Notes: generated by a model from the letters alone, not told the origin. 64,000 nucleotides of DNA from Oceanispirochaeta crateris (GCF_008329965.1 NZ_CP036150.1:2232001-2296000), one strand, 5' to 3'; counted from the stretch's first letter, positions 18,210 to 28,079 are shown. Made by a program: numbers and translations.

Positions 18210-18803
18210 ATGCAGAACCTCAATGACCCTGACATGGAAGACTGGGAGGATGAATTCTTTGAGAATATCATCCTGACCCATAGTGATCTCTCCGGAAAGA
18301 CCTTCCAGGACTGTCAGTTTAAATCCTGCCGCATCAGCGACAGTCTCCTCAGGGGGAGCAGTTTTAGAAACTGCCTGTTTGAAGAGTGCGAACTGACTCT
18401 TCTAAAAGTAGACAATGCCGGATTCAGCAATTGCCAGTTTACGGAGTCTATGCTGCAGGGAATCAACTTTTCGGAGTGTAACACCCCCCTATTCTACCCG
18501 GATTTTGAGAAGTGCGAGATCCGTCACTGCTTTTTCAGCAACATGGATCTTAAAAAGAAAGTCTTTAGGGATTCCAAATTCCAGGACTGTGAGTTTTTCA
18601 GAATTGATTTCAGAGAGGCTGATTTTTCGAGAACGGCATTCAGCGAGACTCCCTTCAGTGAATGCGACCTGAGAAAAGCCAACTTTACCGAAGCCAGAGG
18701 TTACACCATCCAACCAGAGCAAAACAAACTCAGGGGGGCCGTCTTCAGCTACCCCGATGTGACCGCACTATTGGCCCCCCTGGGGATTGTGATCAAGGAT
18801 TAA
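18210..18803 (+). CDS. Pentapeptide-repeat protein
   Basis: 197 residues from the ATG at 18210 (a longer frame from 18084 overlaps the divergent gene's upstream region). The body is a series of A(D/N)Lxx/xFxxC repeats such as FQDCQFKSC, SFRNCLFEEC, FSNCQFTES and ADFSRTAFSE, forming a right-handed quadrilateral beta helix. It is rich in Cys at the repeat centre. Some of these proteins mimic DNA and bind gyrase, but nothing here shows that. Confidence 0.8.
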   Translation: MQNLNDPDMEDWEDEFFENIILTHSDLSGKTFQDCQFKSCRISDSLLRGSSFRNCLFEECELTLLKVDNAGFSNCQFTESMLQGINFSECNTPLFYPDFEKCEIRHCFFSNMDLKKKVFRDSKFQDCEFFRIDFREADFSRTAFSETPFSECDLRKANFTEARGYTIQPEQNKLRGAVFSYPDVTALLAPLGIVIKD

Positions 18804-18815
18804 TGGGCATAGACA

Positions 18816-19808
18816 TCAGGATGTCACCGCATCGAGGATGGCCATGCACTTCATTCCTTCTTCGAGAGAACAGGGATTGGGACCAAGCCCCTGGAAGTAG
18901 TCTACTGTTTTCTGAATCATAGGCTGCTGAATATTCACAGGGTTATCAAAAGAAAAAATATGTTCATCTGATCCGCGCACCAGGGAAACCTTGTCCCCAA
19001 AGAACGAGAAACGAATAACCCCTTCAGAGCCATAAATCTCGCAGAGATCACTTCCCTGATTCATGTCATCAATACAGAAAGACCAAAGGCCCTCCAAAGG
19101 AATTCCAGAATCAAAAAGGATATGGGCCGCAACAAAGTCATCCGCAGGATTCTTAGCAGACCGATTGGTGGAATATCCACGAACCTCACGGACTTCTCCA
19201 AAGTAATAGAGCATCAAGTCTATCTGATGGGGTCCAATATCATGAAACAAGCCTCCTCCTGAGACTTCGGGATTCACCCGCCAATGATCTTCGGTCACGG
19301 TCATGATCTCCGATTCCTCTTTTTGAAACACTCTTATATTGACAAACTGGACAGTTCCGATGGCTCCGGAATCCAGCAATTCCTTCACCTTTAAAAAAGC
19401 ACCAAGCCCCCTGCGGTAGTGAGCCACAACGAGTTTTCTCCCGCTGGACTCCAGCACGGGCTGAATTTCACGACATTCGGCTTCTGTAAGGCATACAGGC
19501 TTCTCTAAATAAACATCTTTACCTGCCTCAAGAGCCCGTATGGCCAAGTCTTTGTGGGATGAGGGAGGAGTCGCGATATAAATACTGTTTATATCCTCCC
19601 GGCTAAGAACGTCCTCCACCGTGGAGTACCAGGAAGGCACTCCATGCCTGCGGGCAAAATCCTCCGCCTTGGCAGGATTTCGTCTCATCACCGCTTTCAG
19701 TTCTGATCTATCGGCTTTTTGAAATGCCGGTCCGCTCTTTATTTCTGCCACATCTCCGGCTCCAATGATGGCCCAGGTTGTCATTTTGGTATTAATGCTT
19801 TTGTTCAT
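18816..19808 (-). CDS. Gfo/Idh/MocA-family NAD(P)-dependent oxidoreductase
   Basis: 330 residues. The N-terminal Rossmann motif is AIIGAGDVAE; the family motif is EAGKDVYLEKPVCLT with the active-site Lys in EKP. The C-terminal domain has GGGLFHDIGPHQIDLM (catalytic Asp and His). It probably oxidises or epimerises a sugar or polyol. Convergent with the pentapeptide gene (12 bp). It has no operon partner and the substrate is unknown. Confidence 0.87.
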   Translation of the reverse strand: MNKSINTKMTTWAIIGAGDVAEIKSGPAFQKADRSELKAVMRRNPAKAEDFARRHGVPSWYSTVEDVLSREDINSIYIATPPSSHKDLAIRALEAGKDVYLEKPVCLTEAECREIQPVLESSGRKLVVAHYRRGLGAFLKVKELLDSGAIGTVQFVNIRVFQKEESEIMTVTEDHWRVNPEVSGGGLFHDIGPHQIDLMLYYFGEVREVRGYSTNRSAKNPADDFVAAHILFDSGIPLEGLWSFCIDDMNQGSDLCEIYGSEGVIRFSFFGDKVSLVRGSDEHIFSFDNPVNIQQPMIQKTVDYFQGLGPNPCSLEEGMKCMAILDAVTS

Positions 19809-19943
19809 ACTGTTATTCTATAAGGAAAATAGGTTAGAATCATGCCGGAATGAATAAAATCCCGTATTTTGTGTGCTTAAAACATCACTCCCAGGATCAT
19901 TATTAGACAAAATAGTGCCGAAACCGGCGACAAGGATATTCTA

Positions 19944-20513
19944 TTGAACTTTATAACATTGATATTCACAGCCTTAGCCCTCTCCATGGATGCCTTTGCT
20001 GCGTCCCTAAGCTGCGGATGCACCATGGATAATTTCAAACACAATCACTGCCTTCTCACTGCATCCCTGTTTGGCCTGTTTCAGGGAGCCATGCCTCTAG
20101 CCGGCTGGTGGGGAGCATCCCTGTTTTCGGGGTCATGGCTTGATGCCTATGGTCACTGGATATCTTTTGCCTTATTGGCTTTCATTGGTGGTAAAATGAT
20201 ATGGGAGAGCCTTCATCCTGAAGGCGTATGCCCCGATCCAGAGGACTCTTTTAAACTGACCAATCTTCTGACTTTGTCAGTGGCTACCAGCATCGATGCT
20301 CTGGCCGTCGGCATCAGTCTCTCATTCCTTGGATCAGGGATTTACTTTGAAGCAGCTGTTATCGCGGCGGTAACCTTTGGTATCTCCTATTTGGGAGTAC
20401 ATGCCGGTCATCGGCTGAGCCATCTCTTTGGCGAAAGGATGGAAACAGTAGGAGGTATCATCCTCATACTGATCGGAACCACTATTGTTCTAGATCATTC
20501 ACCCTTACTATAG
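19944..20513 (+). CDS. mntP: Manganese efflux pump MntP
   Basis: 189 residues with six membrane segments. The two conserved Asp motifs of the family are present: ALSMDAFAASLSCG in helix 1 and VATSIDALAVGISL in helix 4. It exports Mn(II) from the cytosol. It starts at TTG 19944 with AAGGA upstream. I looked for a yybP-ykoY Mn riboswitch in the 135-bp leader and did not find one. Confidence 0.93.
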   Translation: MNFITLIFTALALSMDAFAASLSCGCTMDNFKHNHCLLTASLFGLFQGAMPLAGWWGASLFSGSWLDAYGHWISFALLAFIGGKMIWESLHPEGVCPDPEDSFKLTNLLTLSVATSIDALAVGISLSFLGSGIYFEAAVIAAVTFGISYLGVHAGHRLSHLFGERMETVGGIILILIGTTIVLDHSPLL

Positions 20514-20534
20514 CGGATCATCATTGTCCCAGCC

Positions 20535-21704
20535 CTAATCACTTCCCTTACGAATCAAAAAGGGATGAGAAAGAATGAATTGCCAGCCCCGCTCGGTTCT
20601 CTCTTCGAGATCGGGAAGCCCGAATAGCTGTTCCAAAAAGAAGGCTGTGGCTCCATGGGCAACTGTACTCTCACCCAAATCAGAAAATTCAATCTGGCAT
20701 TCGACCTGGTTAGAATAGGGCCATGACTCATTGATGCAAGTTCTTAAGGCCTCTTTGACAAGGGAGTCGGTATCACAAAGAACACCACCCACAACGACCC
20801 GGGTCAAATTTAAAATATTAACAAGAAATGAAATTGTCCGGCTAATTTCCTGCACGATTAATCTAAGCTGGACAGGATTACTCCAGAGATTACTCAATTC
20901 AGAAGGTTCAATGGAAAACTGACCGGACCCGTCCCTGTTTTTAAAAACACTTGTATACTCCCCTGCAGAATAGTCTCTTCCGGTATGAACCTGCCCTCTT
21001 AAAACAAGACCGACACCCACGGCCAGACTTTGAAGCCCCGGAGACCGAACATCCACATCACGGAATTCCGTAAGAAGGAACAGGCTGTTTTCTTCCCTGC
21101 TTGCTTTTTGATCGGCCAGATCTCCCCAGCAGCAGCAGTTAGCATCATTTTCTATCAAAACAGGAATACCGGCGGCTCTAGAAGCGGCTTCAACAAAAGG
21201 TAGAGGAGAGTCGATGCCAAAGGCCATGGAATAACAGACAGTCCCCTCTTTTGTATCCACAACGCCCGGCAGGCCCAAGGCGATTCCGGCAACCTTGTAT
21301 TCAGCCAAAGCGGGTTTCAACTCATCCAAAACACACAGAAAATATTCAAGAAGAGAAGAATCTGAGTCCGCAAGTTTTCCTGATTGAGTAAACACAACTT
21401 GTCCCCAGGCATTGCTGATAACCCCATGGTAATACTCCGTCTGGAATTCGATCCCCAGAACATAGCAGAAATCCTGACGGATACCCAACGCCACAGGAGG
21501 TCTGCCTCCCAAGGGAGAGGATTCCCCTTCTTCAATTTCTTCTGCAATTCCCTTATCGAGGAGAATTTGGACATTTTTGGTGACAGTTGACTTATTAAGA
21601 CCCAATTCACGGCACATCAGAGCACGGGAGGAACCACGATTCATCCAGAGAAATCGGAGGATTCTGGACATATTGATATTATTGATTTGATTCTGTGTGG
21701 CCAT
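20535..21704 (-). CDS. ROK-family transcriptional regulator (XylR/NagC-like)
   Basis: 389 residues from the ATG at 21704 (AAGGGA upstream). The N-terminal winged HTH (about 10-70, SRALMCRELGLNKSTVTKNV) is followed by a ROK sugar-kinase-like domain with GIALGLPGVVD, IENDANCCCWG and VVVGGVL. The Cys cluster expected after the ExGH motif is not evident, so this is a regulator and not a kinase. It is divergent from the cellobiose phosphorylase gene, with a perfect palindrome between them, so it most likely represses that gene and itself in response to a glucoside. Confidence 0.88.
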   Translation of the reverse strand: MATQNQINNINMSRILRFLWMNRGSSRALMCRELGLNKSTVTKNVQILLDKGIAEEIEEGESSPLGGRPPVALGIRQDFCYVLGIEFQTEYYHGVISNAWGQVVFTQSGKLADSDSSLLEYFLCVLDELKPALAEYKVAGIALGLPGVVDTKEGTVCYSMAFGIDSPLPFVEAASRAAGIPVLIENDANCCCWGDLADQKASREENSLFLLTEFRDVDVRSPGLQSLAVGVGLVLRGQVHTGRDYSAGEYTSVFKNRDGSGQFSIEPSELSNLWSNPVQLRLIVQEISRTISFLVNILNLTRVVVGGVLCDTDSLVKEALRTCINESWPYSNQVECQIEFSDLGESTVAHGATAFFLEQLFGLPDLEERTERGWQFILSHPFLIRKGSD

Positions 21705-21737
21705 TTTCCCTTGACTCCAAGTCATTCTCATGACACA

Positions 21738-21774
21738 ATTATAGGTATGTTTGAATCTCAAACATACCTATAAT
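21738..21774. promoter_or_regulatory. Perfect palindromic operator between ROK regulator and cellobiose phosphorylase
   Basis: Two perfect 17-bp arms (21738-21754 and 21758-21774, core AGGTATGTTTGA / TCAAACATACCT) are separated by 3 bp. It lies midway in the divergent intergenic region and is almost certainly the ROK binding site. Confidence 0.75.
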
Positions 21775-21841
21775 ATAATTTGTTCCTCCCCATTTAGCAA
21801 GTCATTTTCCTCCTGGTTGGAACAAAGCAGAGGAGCCCTCA

Positions 21842-24280
21842 ATGAAGTATGGTTTTTTTGATGACCACAACCGCGAATATGTTATTACCAGTCCTGCCAC
21901 CCCCTACCCCTGGATCAACTATCTGGGTAGCCATGATTTCTTTTCCCTCCTGTCTAATACTGCCGGAGGATACAGTTTTTTCAGAGATGCCAGACTGAGG
22001 AGACTCACCCGCTACCGTTACAATAATGTCCCCATCGATACAGGAGGCCGCTACTTCTATATCAAGGAAGGAGAGACTCTCTGGAATCCGGGATGGAAAC
22101 CTGTTAAAACAGAACTTGATAGTTACGAATGCCGTCACGGAATGGGATACTCCCGTATCACAGGGATGAAGAATCAACTGGAAGCGGAAACAACCTTCCT
22201 AGTGCCCTCAGATGGCAGCACAGTAGAAATGCAGAAATTGATGCTCCGCAACACCGCTAGTGAGACAAAGACATTCCAGCTCTACTCCTTTATGGAGTTT
22301 TGCCTTTGGAACGCCTGGGATGATCAAACCAACTTTCAAAGGAATTTCAGCACAGGAGAAGTGGAGGTCCATGGGCCTACCATCTATCATAAGACAGAAT
22401 TCAGAGAGAGACGAAACCATTATGCCTGGTATCATGCCAGTGAAACACCCCAGGGATTCGATACAGACAGAGAAACCTTTACAGGGCTCTATAGCAGCTA
22501 TGAAAATCCCGACCAGGTCATAAAGGGTACCAGCGGCAACAGCCTTGCCTCAGGATGGTCTCCTATAGCCTCCCATCGTTTTGATATTACCCTGAAGGCA
22601 GGAGAAGAAAAAGCACTCGTTTTTCTCTTAGGTTACACCGAGGTTGATCCTGCAGAGAAATGGGAGAGTCCTGGAAAAATCAACAGGACTCCCGCCGAGA
22701 AGTTGCAGGAAGACTATGGCAACGTGGCCGCCTTTGATAAGGCTCTGGAGGAACTGCAGATCCATTGGCAGAACCTTCTGTCCCGGTTCAGCGTGTCTAC
22801 ACCGGATGAAAAAGTCAACCGCATGGTCAACACATGGAACCAGTACCAGTGTACTGTGACCTACAATATGGCCCGAAGCGCCTCATACTTTGAGTCTGGA
22901 ATCGGTCGGGGAATCGGCTTTAGAGACACCAGCCAGGACATGCTGGGATGCGTTCATCAGTTTCCGGAAAGGGTGAAGACCAGACTCCTGGATGTAGCCT
23001 CAACACAGTTTTCTGACGGGAGTGCCTACCACCAATTCCAACCCCTGACCAAGAAGGGAAATGCCGATGTGGGGGGAGATTTCAACGATGACCCTCTGTG
23101 GCTCATCATGGGTATCTGTCGTTACATCAAGGAAACGGGAGATTTTTCCATCCTGGACGAAAAGGTAGCTTTTGATGATGTCCCCGGGGTTCCCGAAACA
23201 ATAGCCACCCATCTGGAACGGTCTTTCTCCTTCACTCAGAACAACCTGGGGCCCCATGGATTGCCTCTGATTGGCAGGGCCGACTGGAATGACTGTTTGA
23301 ATCTCAACTGCTTTTCAGAAAATCCGGATGACTCCTTTCAAACCACCACAAACAAGAAAGGAGATACTGCCGAATCTTTGATGATTGCCGGAATGTTCTC
23401 CTATATTGGCGAAGAGTATGCCCAACTTCTGGAACAGATAGGACAATCCGAAGCGGCTCTCAAGGCAAGACAGGCTGTACTCAAAATGAACACCGCTGTT
23501 GAAAACGCAGGCTGGGACGGTGAATGGTTCCTTAGGGCCTATGATGCCCTGGGTGCTAAGGTCGGCAGTAAAGAGAATAAAGACGGCCAGATCTTCATTG
23601 AGAGCCAGGGATTCTGCTCCATGGCCCGCATTGGTGAAAGCAAGGGGTGGCCCCGTAAAGCCTTGGACTCGGTGGAGAAAAAGTTGGCTACAGATCACGG
23701 TATTATGATCCTCCAGCCGGCTTACCAGGAGTATCATTTGGAATTGGGAGAAGTCTCATCCTATCCGCCGGGATACAAAGAAAATGCGGGAATTTTCTGC
23801 CACAACAATCCCTGGGTCATGATTGGGGAAGCCATGGAAAAACAGGGGGACAAAGTCTTTGATTATTACAGCCGAATCTGCCCGGCCTTCCGGGAAGATA
23901 TCAGCGATATTCATAGAACAGAACCCTATGTCTATTCTCAGATGATTGCCGGGAAGGATGCCGCAAACCATGGAGAGGCCAAAAACTCATGGCTCACAGG
24001 AACAGCCTCCTGGAATTTTGTAGTCATCAGTCAGTGGATACTGGGGCTCCGACCTCACTGGCAGGGGCTGGAAATTGATCCCTGCATCCCCAGCAACTGG
24101 CCCGAGTTTAGAGCCTCCAGGGTTTTCAGAAACAATCGTTACAATGTCATTGTAAGAAATCCAGAGGGGGTAAACTCTGGGATAAAAACAATATTGGTAA
24201 ACGGTGAAGAATTCAAATCCGGTATTCTACCCCTCAAGGAATCTTTTACCCAATGGGAAGTTGTAGTAACTCTGGGATGA
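21842..24280 (+). CDS. Cellobiose phosphorylase (GH94)
   Basis: 812 residues, the usual length of GH94. The N-terminal beta-sandwich domain begins MKYGFFDDHNREYVI; the catalytic (alpha/alpha)6 barrel has ESGIGRGIGFRDTSQD and the general-acid Asp in GRADWNDCLN (about 480). It phosphorolyses cellobiose to glucose 1-phosphate and glucose in the cytosol, saving ATP. AGAGGAG precedes the ATG. It is controlled by the divergent ROK gene. Its stop codon abuts the terminal repeat of an IS relic. No cellobiose transporter is next to it. Confidence 0.92.
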   Translation: MKYGFFDDHNREYVITSPATPYPWINYLGSHDFFSLLSNTAGGYSFFRDARLRRLTRYRYNNVPIDTGGRYFYIKEGETLWNPGWKPVKTELDSYECRHGMGYSRITGMKNQLEAETTFLVPSDGSTVEMQKLMLRNTASETKTFQLYSFMEFCLWNAWDDQTNFQRNFSTGEVEVHGPTIYHKTEFRERRNHYAWYHASETPQGFDTDRETFTGLYSSYENPDQVIKGTSGNSLASGWSPIASHRFDITLKAGEEKALVFLLGYTEVDPAEKWESPGKINRTPAEKLQEDYGNVAAFDKALEELQIHWQNLLSRFSVSTPDEKVNRMVNTWNQYQCTVTYNMARSASYFESGIGRGIGFRDTSQDMLGCVHQFPERVKTRLLDVASTQFSDGSAYHQFQPLTKKGNADVGGDFNDDPLWLIMGICRYIKETGDFSILDEKVAFDDVPGVPETIATHLERSFSFTQNNLGPHGLPLIGRADWNDCLNLNCFSENPDDSFQTTTNKKGDTAESLMIAGMFSYIGEEYAQLLEQIGQSEAALKARQAVLKMNTAVENAGWDGEWFLRAYDALGAKVGSKENKDGQIFIESQGFCSMARIGESKGWPRKALDSVEKKLATDHGIMILQPAYQEYHLELGEVSSYPPGYKENAGIFCHNNPWVMIGEAMEKQGDKVFDYYSRICPAFREDISDIHRTEPYVYSQMIAGKDAANHGEAKNSWLTGTASWNFVVISQWILGLRPHWQGLEIDPCIPSNWPEFRASRVFRNNRYNVIVRNPEGVNSGIKTILVNGEEFKSGILPLKESFTQWEVVVTLG

Positions 24281-24763
24281 TATAGTGCCCCCTTCAGTCA
24301 ATACAACCTCAAGCCATTTTAAGTTAGGTTCTCCGGAATAAATCTCATCCGGAGAATTTTCATTCAGATTCTGATGTGGTCTGACCGAATTATAGAAATT
24401 AAAATACTTCAATAAAAACTTTACGAAAATTTTTCAATGTAAATATTATCCAAAGCACGACTTTTCCATCCATGCTGATACGAACCATTTCTCCTTCCAG
24501 GAGGGATGTGAATTCATTACTAGTGAATTGGCAACCTTGATCTGTATTAAATATCTTAGGCAATCCATATCCCATTATGGCCTGCATCAAAGCGTCCATT
24601 CCAAATACTGTATCCATCGTGTTGCTGACATTCAAGGATAATATCTTCCGGCTATACAAGTCTATGATTGCAACGACATAGACTATTCCACCGGGAATAT
24701 TTACATAGGTGATGTCTGAAGTCTACACATGATTCGGATGCGTTATATTCAAGTTTATGCAAA
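24281..24763 (-). mobile_element. Decayed IS3-family relic (3' half of orfB plus terminal repeat)
   Basis: The relic starts with TATAGTGCCCCC at 24281, matching the end of the element at 37183-38419. Minus-strand pieces match that transposase (IFNTDQGCQFTSNEF, KYFNFYNSVRPHQNLN, VYVVAIIDLYSR) but are separated by frameshifts, and a Trp codon has become TAG. The 5' end of the element is missing. Confidence 0.82.
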
Positions 24764-24963
24764 CCTGGAACTTTATTCTAGATTGGTCAGCTGTGATACC
24801 AGATTATATTATATAGACCTGTATCTCTTTTGTTATTTAACAACTAGAACTTCTTCATCAGAACCTATTTATAGACTCATTCCTCATCCAAAAGATTTCT
24901 AATTGATGAGCAATTGATTGAACGAGAATCAAACAGATGCTAATCTTATTGTTATAGGCTTTT

Positions 24964-26151
24964 TTAATGCGCTTCGATCCTCTTGAGTTCATCTAAGATT
25001 TTTTTATAAACAGCCGGTGAAAAATCACCTACACAGGATTTATCTGTATAAACAGCTTCTAAACCTTCTTCTTTATAGATAGTAAAGATTTTATAATCTT
25101 CACTATCCTGATTAACTTGCTCAAATGATAGTGCCGCCAGATAAACACGACAGATATTTTTAATTGGAAGGTTTCTTTGAACAGCCTCAGCCATAGCGCC
25201 CACAATACGATCATTCCCGGAAAGTTTCCTGGATAAATCTCTACCAACTCTCTGAACAGTATCACCAAGCGAGGTATTTGAAAAACGAGTTAGCAAATCG
25301 TCAATATGATCTGTAAGATCCTTAATAGTGAAAACTTCCGGATACTCACTGAGTAAAATATTTGCCCCTTCTGTCATAACATTTCGAATTTCTTCAACAA
25401 AGTCCTTATCTTTCATAAGAGGTGCTAGATAAGTCTCGTTAGGAAAATACTGTCTCCCAAGGTAGGCTGCCGCTGCATGCCCCAAATTGTGAATAAACAA
25501 CTTTCGATCAACCCAAGGCTTTATAGGTGAAACTAGTTGAATGCAGGGAGATTGCGGTATAGGCCCGATAAATCCATCTTTATCCAAGATTAATGTATTA
25601 TATGGCTCAGCCTTCATACCCAAAGAGTCCTGTATTATATCTTGTTCTGTCCGTAGGGGAACCATCTTTCCAATACTGGTTTCTACAAGACCTAAATGAC
25701 TCTCAACAGGAAAAGATCCACTAAGAGATTCAAGGATCTTTCCATGACAAAAAGAGGATGCATTCCTAAGATTTTCTGCAAGAATAATATCTAGCGGTAT
25801 ATATTCTTTCTCATTATTGATTCGTCCAGAGAGGGTCTCTGCAATAAGCTTAGACACGGCTTCAAGGCCAGCTAATCCTACTGATGTAACCATTAGAGGG
25901 ATTCTCATTAACAGGGGAAAAAGAGCCTCTTTATTAGATAATGCAACAGGATGAAATCCTTGAACAATTCGGATAGTTTCTTCCTCATTGGAACATATTC
26001 TAATATTGTATTGCCCAGCTTTTTTCAGGGACGTAATTAATTTAGTATTAATATCGGCTAAATAAACTGTATAACCTGCATCAAGGAAGATTGGGGTGAT
26101 GAATGAACGGCCAATATTACCCGCCCCAAAAATCAATACTTCTTTACTCAT
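24964..26151 (-). CDS. Mannitol-1-phosphate 5-dehydrogenase-like polyol dehydrogenase
   Basis: 395 residues. The N-terminal NAD-binding motif is IFGAGNIGRSF, and the long-chain polyol dehydrogenase active site is RKLFIHNLGHAAAAYLG (Lys...Asn..His). Closest in style to MtlD, which interconverts mannitol 1-phosphate and fructose 6-phosphate; a related altronate-type substrate is possible. Last gene of a three-gene operon, overlapping the kinase by 4 bp. Confidence 0.82.
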   Translation of the reverse strand: MSKEVLIFGAGNIGRSFITPIFLDAGYTVYLADINTKLITSLKKAGQYNIRICSNEEETIRIVQGFHPVALSNKEALFPLLMRIPLMVTSVGLAGLEAVSKLIAETLSGRINNEKEYIPLDIILAENLRNASSFCHGKILESLSGSFPVESHLGLVETSIGKMVPLRTEQDIIQDSLGMKAEPYNTLILDKDGFIGPIPQSPCIQLVSPIKPWVDRKLFIHNLGHAAAAYLGRQYFPNETYLAPLMKDKDFVEEIRNVMTEGANILLSEYPEVFTIKDLTDHIDDLLTRFSNTSLGDTVQRVGRDLSRKLSGNDRIVGAMAEAVQRNLPIKNICRVYLAALSFEQVNQDSEDYKIFTIYKEEGLEAVYTDKSCVGDFSPAVYKKILDELKRIEAH

Positions 26152-27329
26152 GAAATCTGCTCCCTATAATGACTCTTTATCTCATTAATTCTTGTCTTTT
26201 TATAGCCTTGTTCTGTTTCTGTATAGACACCACCCATCTGATATAAAGCAAAGCCTCCAGCACTGACTCCCTCAATGATTGAATCTTCAAGATCAATTAA
26301 TTCAGATGTTTTTTTAGAGATCTGCCTGGCAATAGAAACAATAATACCTCCCATAAAGTTATCACCACAGCCTGTTGTATCGCCTCTTTTTTCAGGATGG
26401 AGTCTAAGGTCTTCGTTAACCCATTGACTCACTGGAAATTTTTTTCCATTTATGGGAATAAATTTATCCGATCCAGTTTTAACATAAATTCTATCATTAC
26501 CCTGAGTTATAATACAGGCTCCACAACCCTGACCTAGAAAGTAATCAGCAGCATCAGCAACACTGTCTGTCATAGAAAGCCGATGAGCTTCTTCTTTATC
26601 CGTAATAAGGATGTCAATCCAAGGATAGGCAGACTCTTCATGAGTCCCCAATGGCCAAGGACCTTCAGGATCTGTAGCCTGATTACGAAAATCATAAACA
26701 GTTCCAACGATGTTGAATCCGTTACGTTCTCTTGCTTTTCTTGTCAGTGTGCCCAGACTGTCATGTAAGGGAGGGACAAGGGCAGTTCCCCCCCAGACAA
26801 AGATATCACTGTTGAAAAAATTATCATCAATCATATCAGGAGAAAATGCCATTGCACTTCCTAATGTGTTAATAAAAGTTCGCTCACCTGAACCTTCATT
26901 CCATTCTGGATCAGATAGTACTATGGTAGATGGAACTGGCAGTCCTATCGCAATATTTGAATGAAAATGCAAAGAGAACCCTGACATATCTTTTTGAAGC
27001 CTTTTTGATTCCGCATCATCTCCCAGACAGGAATAAAGAATGATCTCCCATTCAGAGGGGAGCATCTGGGCACTGTGAACCAACGAAACTAATGCAGGAC
27101 CACCCAAATTTACAGTATCAGGATCCTGACCATTTGTTATTTGTTCTATACAGGACTCAACAGAAGAGTTCTTATATTCTGATAAATTTTCAGCAAAAAC
27201 AAGTTCACCAGGAGTGACCCCTCCATCCCCTGGAGTTATTGACAGAAAATCACGGAAACTCTGAGCATTGAATGAAATGTGCTTATATAAGTAATCATAG
27301 AGACAACAACCAGCTCCACTAATTCTCAT
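26148..27329 (-). CDS. PfkB-family carbohydrate kinase
   Basis: 393 residues from the ATG at 27329, which overlaps the isomerase stop as ATGA with GGAG 8 nt upstream (another ATG lies at 27335). PfkB signatures: GGPALVSLV near residue 75 and the C-terminal GDTTGCGDNFMGG with the catalytic Asp. It is longer than ribokinases (about 300), with an insert around 290-320. It phosphorylates a sugar made by the isomerase, probably fructose or a ketopentose (inference). Confidence 0.82.
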   Translation of the reverse strand: MRISGAGCCLYDYLYKHISFNAQSFRDFLSITPGDGGVTPGELVFAENLSEYKNSSVESCIEQITNGQDPDTVNLGGPALVSLVHSAQMLPSEWEIILYSCLGDDAESKRLQKDMSGFSLHFHSNIAIGLPVPSTIVLSDPEWNEGSGERTFINTLGSAMAFSPDMIDDNFFNSDIFVWGGTALVPPLHDSLGTLTRKARERNGFNIVGTVYDFRNQATDPEGPWPLGTHEESAYPWIDILITDKEEAHRLSMTDSVADAADYFLGQGCGACIITQGNDRIYVKTGSDKFIPINGKKFPVSQWVNEDLRLHPEKRGDTTGCGDNFMGGIIVSIARQISKKTSELIDLEDSIIEGVSAGGFALYQMGGVYTETEQGYKKTRINEIKSHYREQIS

Positions 27330-28024
27330 GACCATGACTCCATCGCAAGTATATGACTATAATCTGACCCGATTAAACGATATGGCTGTTCATTTTCTTC
27401 AATTTTAGGAAATCGACCGACAGCTTTAAAAAAATTATTATCACTACTATCGTCATTGACCATTGAAACCTCTCCAACTAGTACAGGACCTTTGCCTTCT
27501 TCACCCCAGAATGTATGAAATACTTTCCGGGGAATGGTAACACTCTCTCCAGGTTTAAGACTTACTGTTTCTCCAGCTGTAATGACTGTCTCAGAACCAT
27601 CAATACTCAAGACAATATTCTCAGGAGAAAATTGATCATTTTCGTCAGCCATATAAAATTTAATAAGTAGATTTCCCCCTCCCCTGTTTATAATATCTTC
27701 CATTTTAACCCAGTGGTAATGCATAGGAGTATATTGATTTTCCTGAACAATCATAATTTTTTCAGCATAAGATTTACTATAGACTGAATCACCAAGTCTA
27801 CCATTTCTCAAAGTAAAAAGAAGCAATCCCTCTTCCTCAAAATTGTCATGACCAAAGTCTGTAATATCCCAACCCAGCTGTAGGTCCAGTATTTCTTTGT
27901 ACCTGCTAATATTTTCTACCCAATCATTCTTAGAAAAATGGGCAAAAGGTGGTAACATAAAGTTCATTTTTTCAAAAAACTGTATGGATTCTTTTATTAT
28001 TTGATTTATTTTTGAGCGTGTCAC
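27326..28024 (-). CDS. D-lyxose/D-mannose isomerase-like cupin enzyme
   Basis: 232 residues. It matches the D-lyxose ketol-isomerase family: a cupin with metal ligands in PMHYHWVKMEDIINRGGG (two His and a Glu) and the distal His in PRKVFHTFWGEEG. These enzymes interconvert D-lyxose/D-xylulose and D-mannose/D-fructose in the cytosol. First gene of the minus-strand operon, with a paired operator 55-85 bp upstream and a divergent AraC regulator. Confidence 0.85.
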   Translation of the reverse strand: MTRSKINQIIKESIQFFEKMNFMLPPFAHFSKNDWVENISRYKEILDLQLGWDITDFGHDNFEEEGLLLFTLRNGRLGDSVYSKSYAEKIMIVQENQYTPMHYHWVKMEDIINRGGGNLLIKFYMADENDQFSPENIVLSIDGSETVITAGETVSLKPGESVTIPRKVFHTFWGEEGKGPVLVGEVSMVNDDSSDNNFFKAVGRFPKIEENEQPYRLIGSDYSHILAMESWS

Positions 28025-28079
28025 AATTCCCTCCTAAAAATATCATTTTATCACCTAGAAAGATAACTTATATTATAAT

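Noticed and set aside
19809-19943. Possible yybP-ykoY manganese riboswitch before mntP
   Set aside because: The conserved purine-rich core and closing stems of the riboswitch could not be found.
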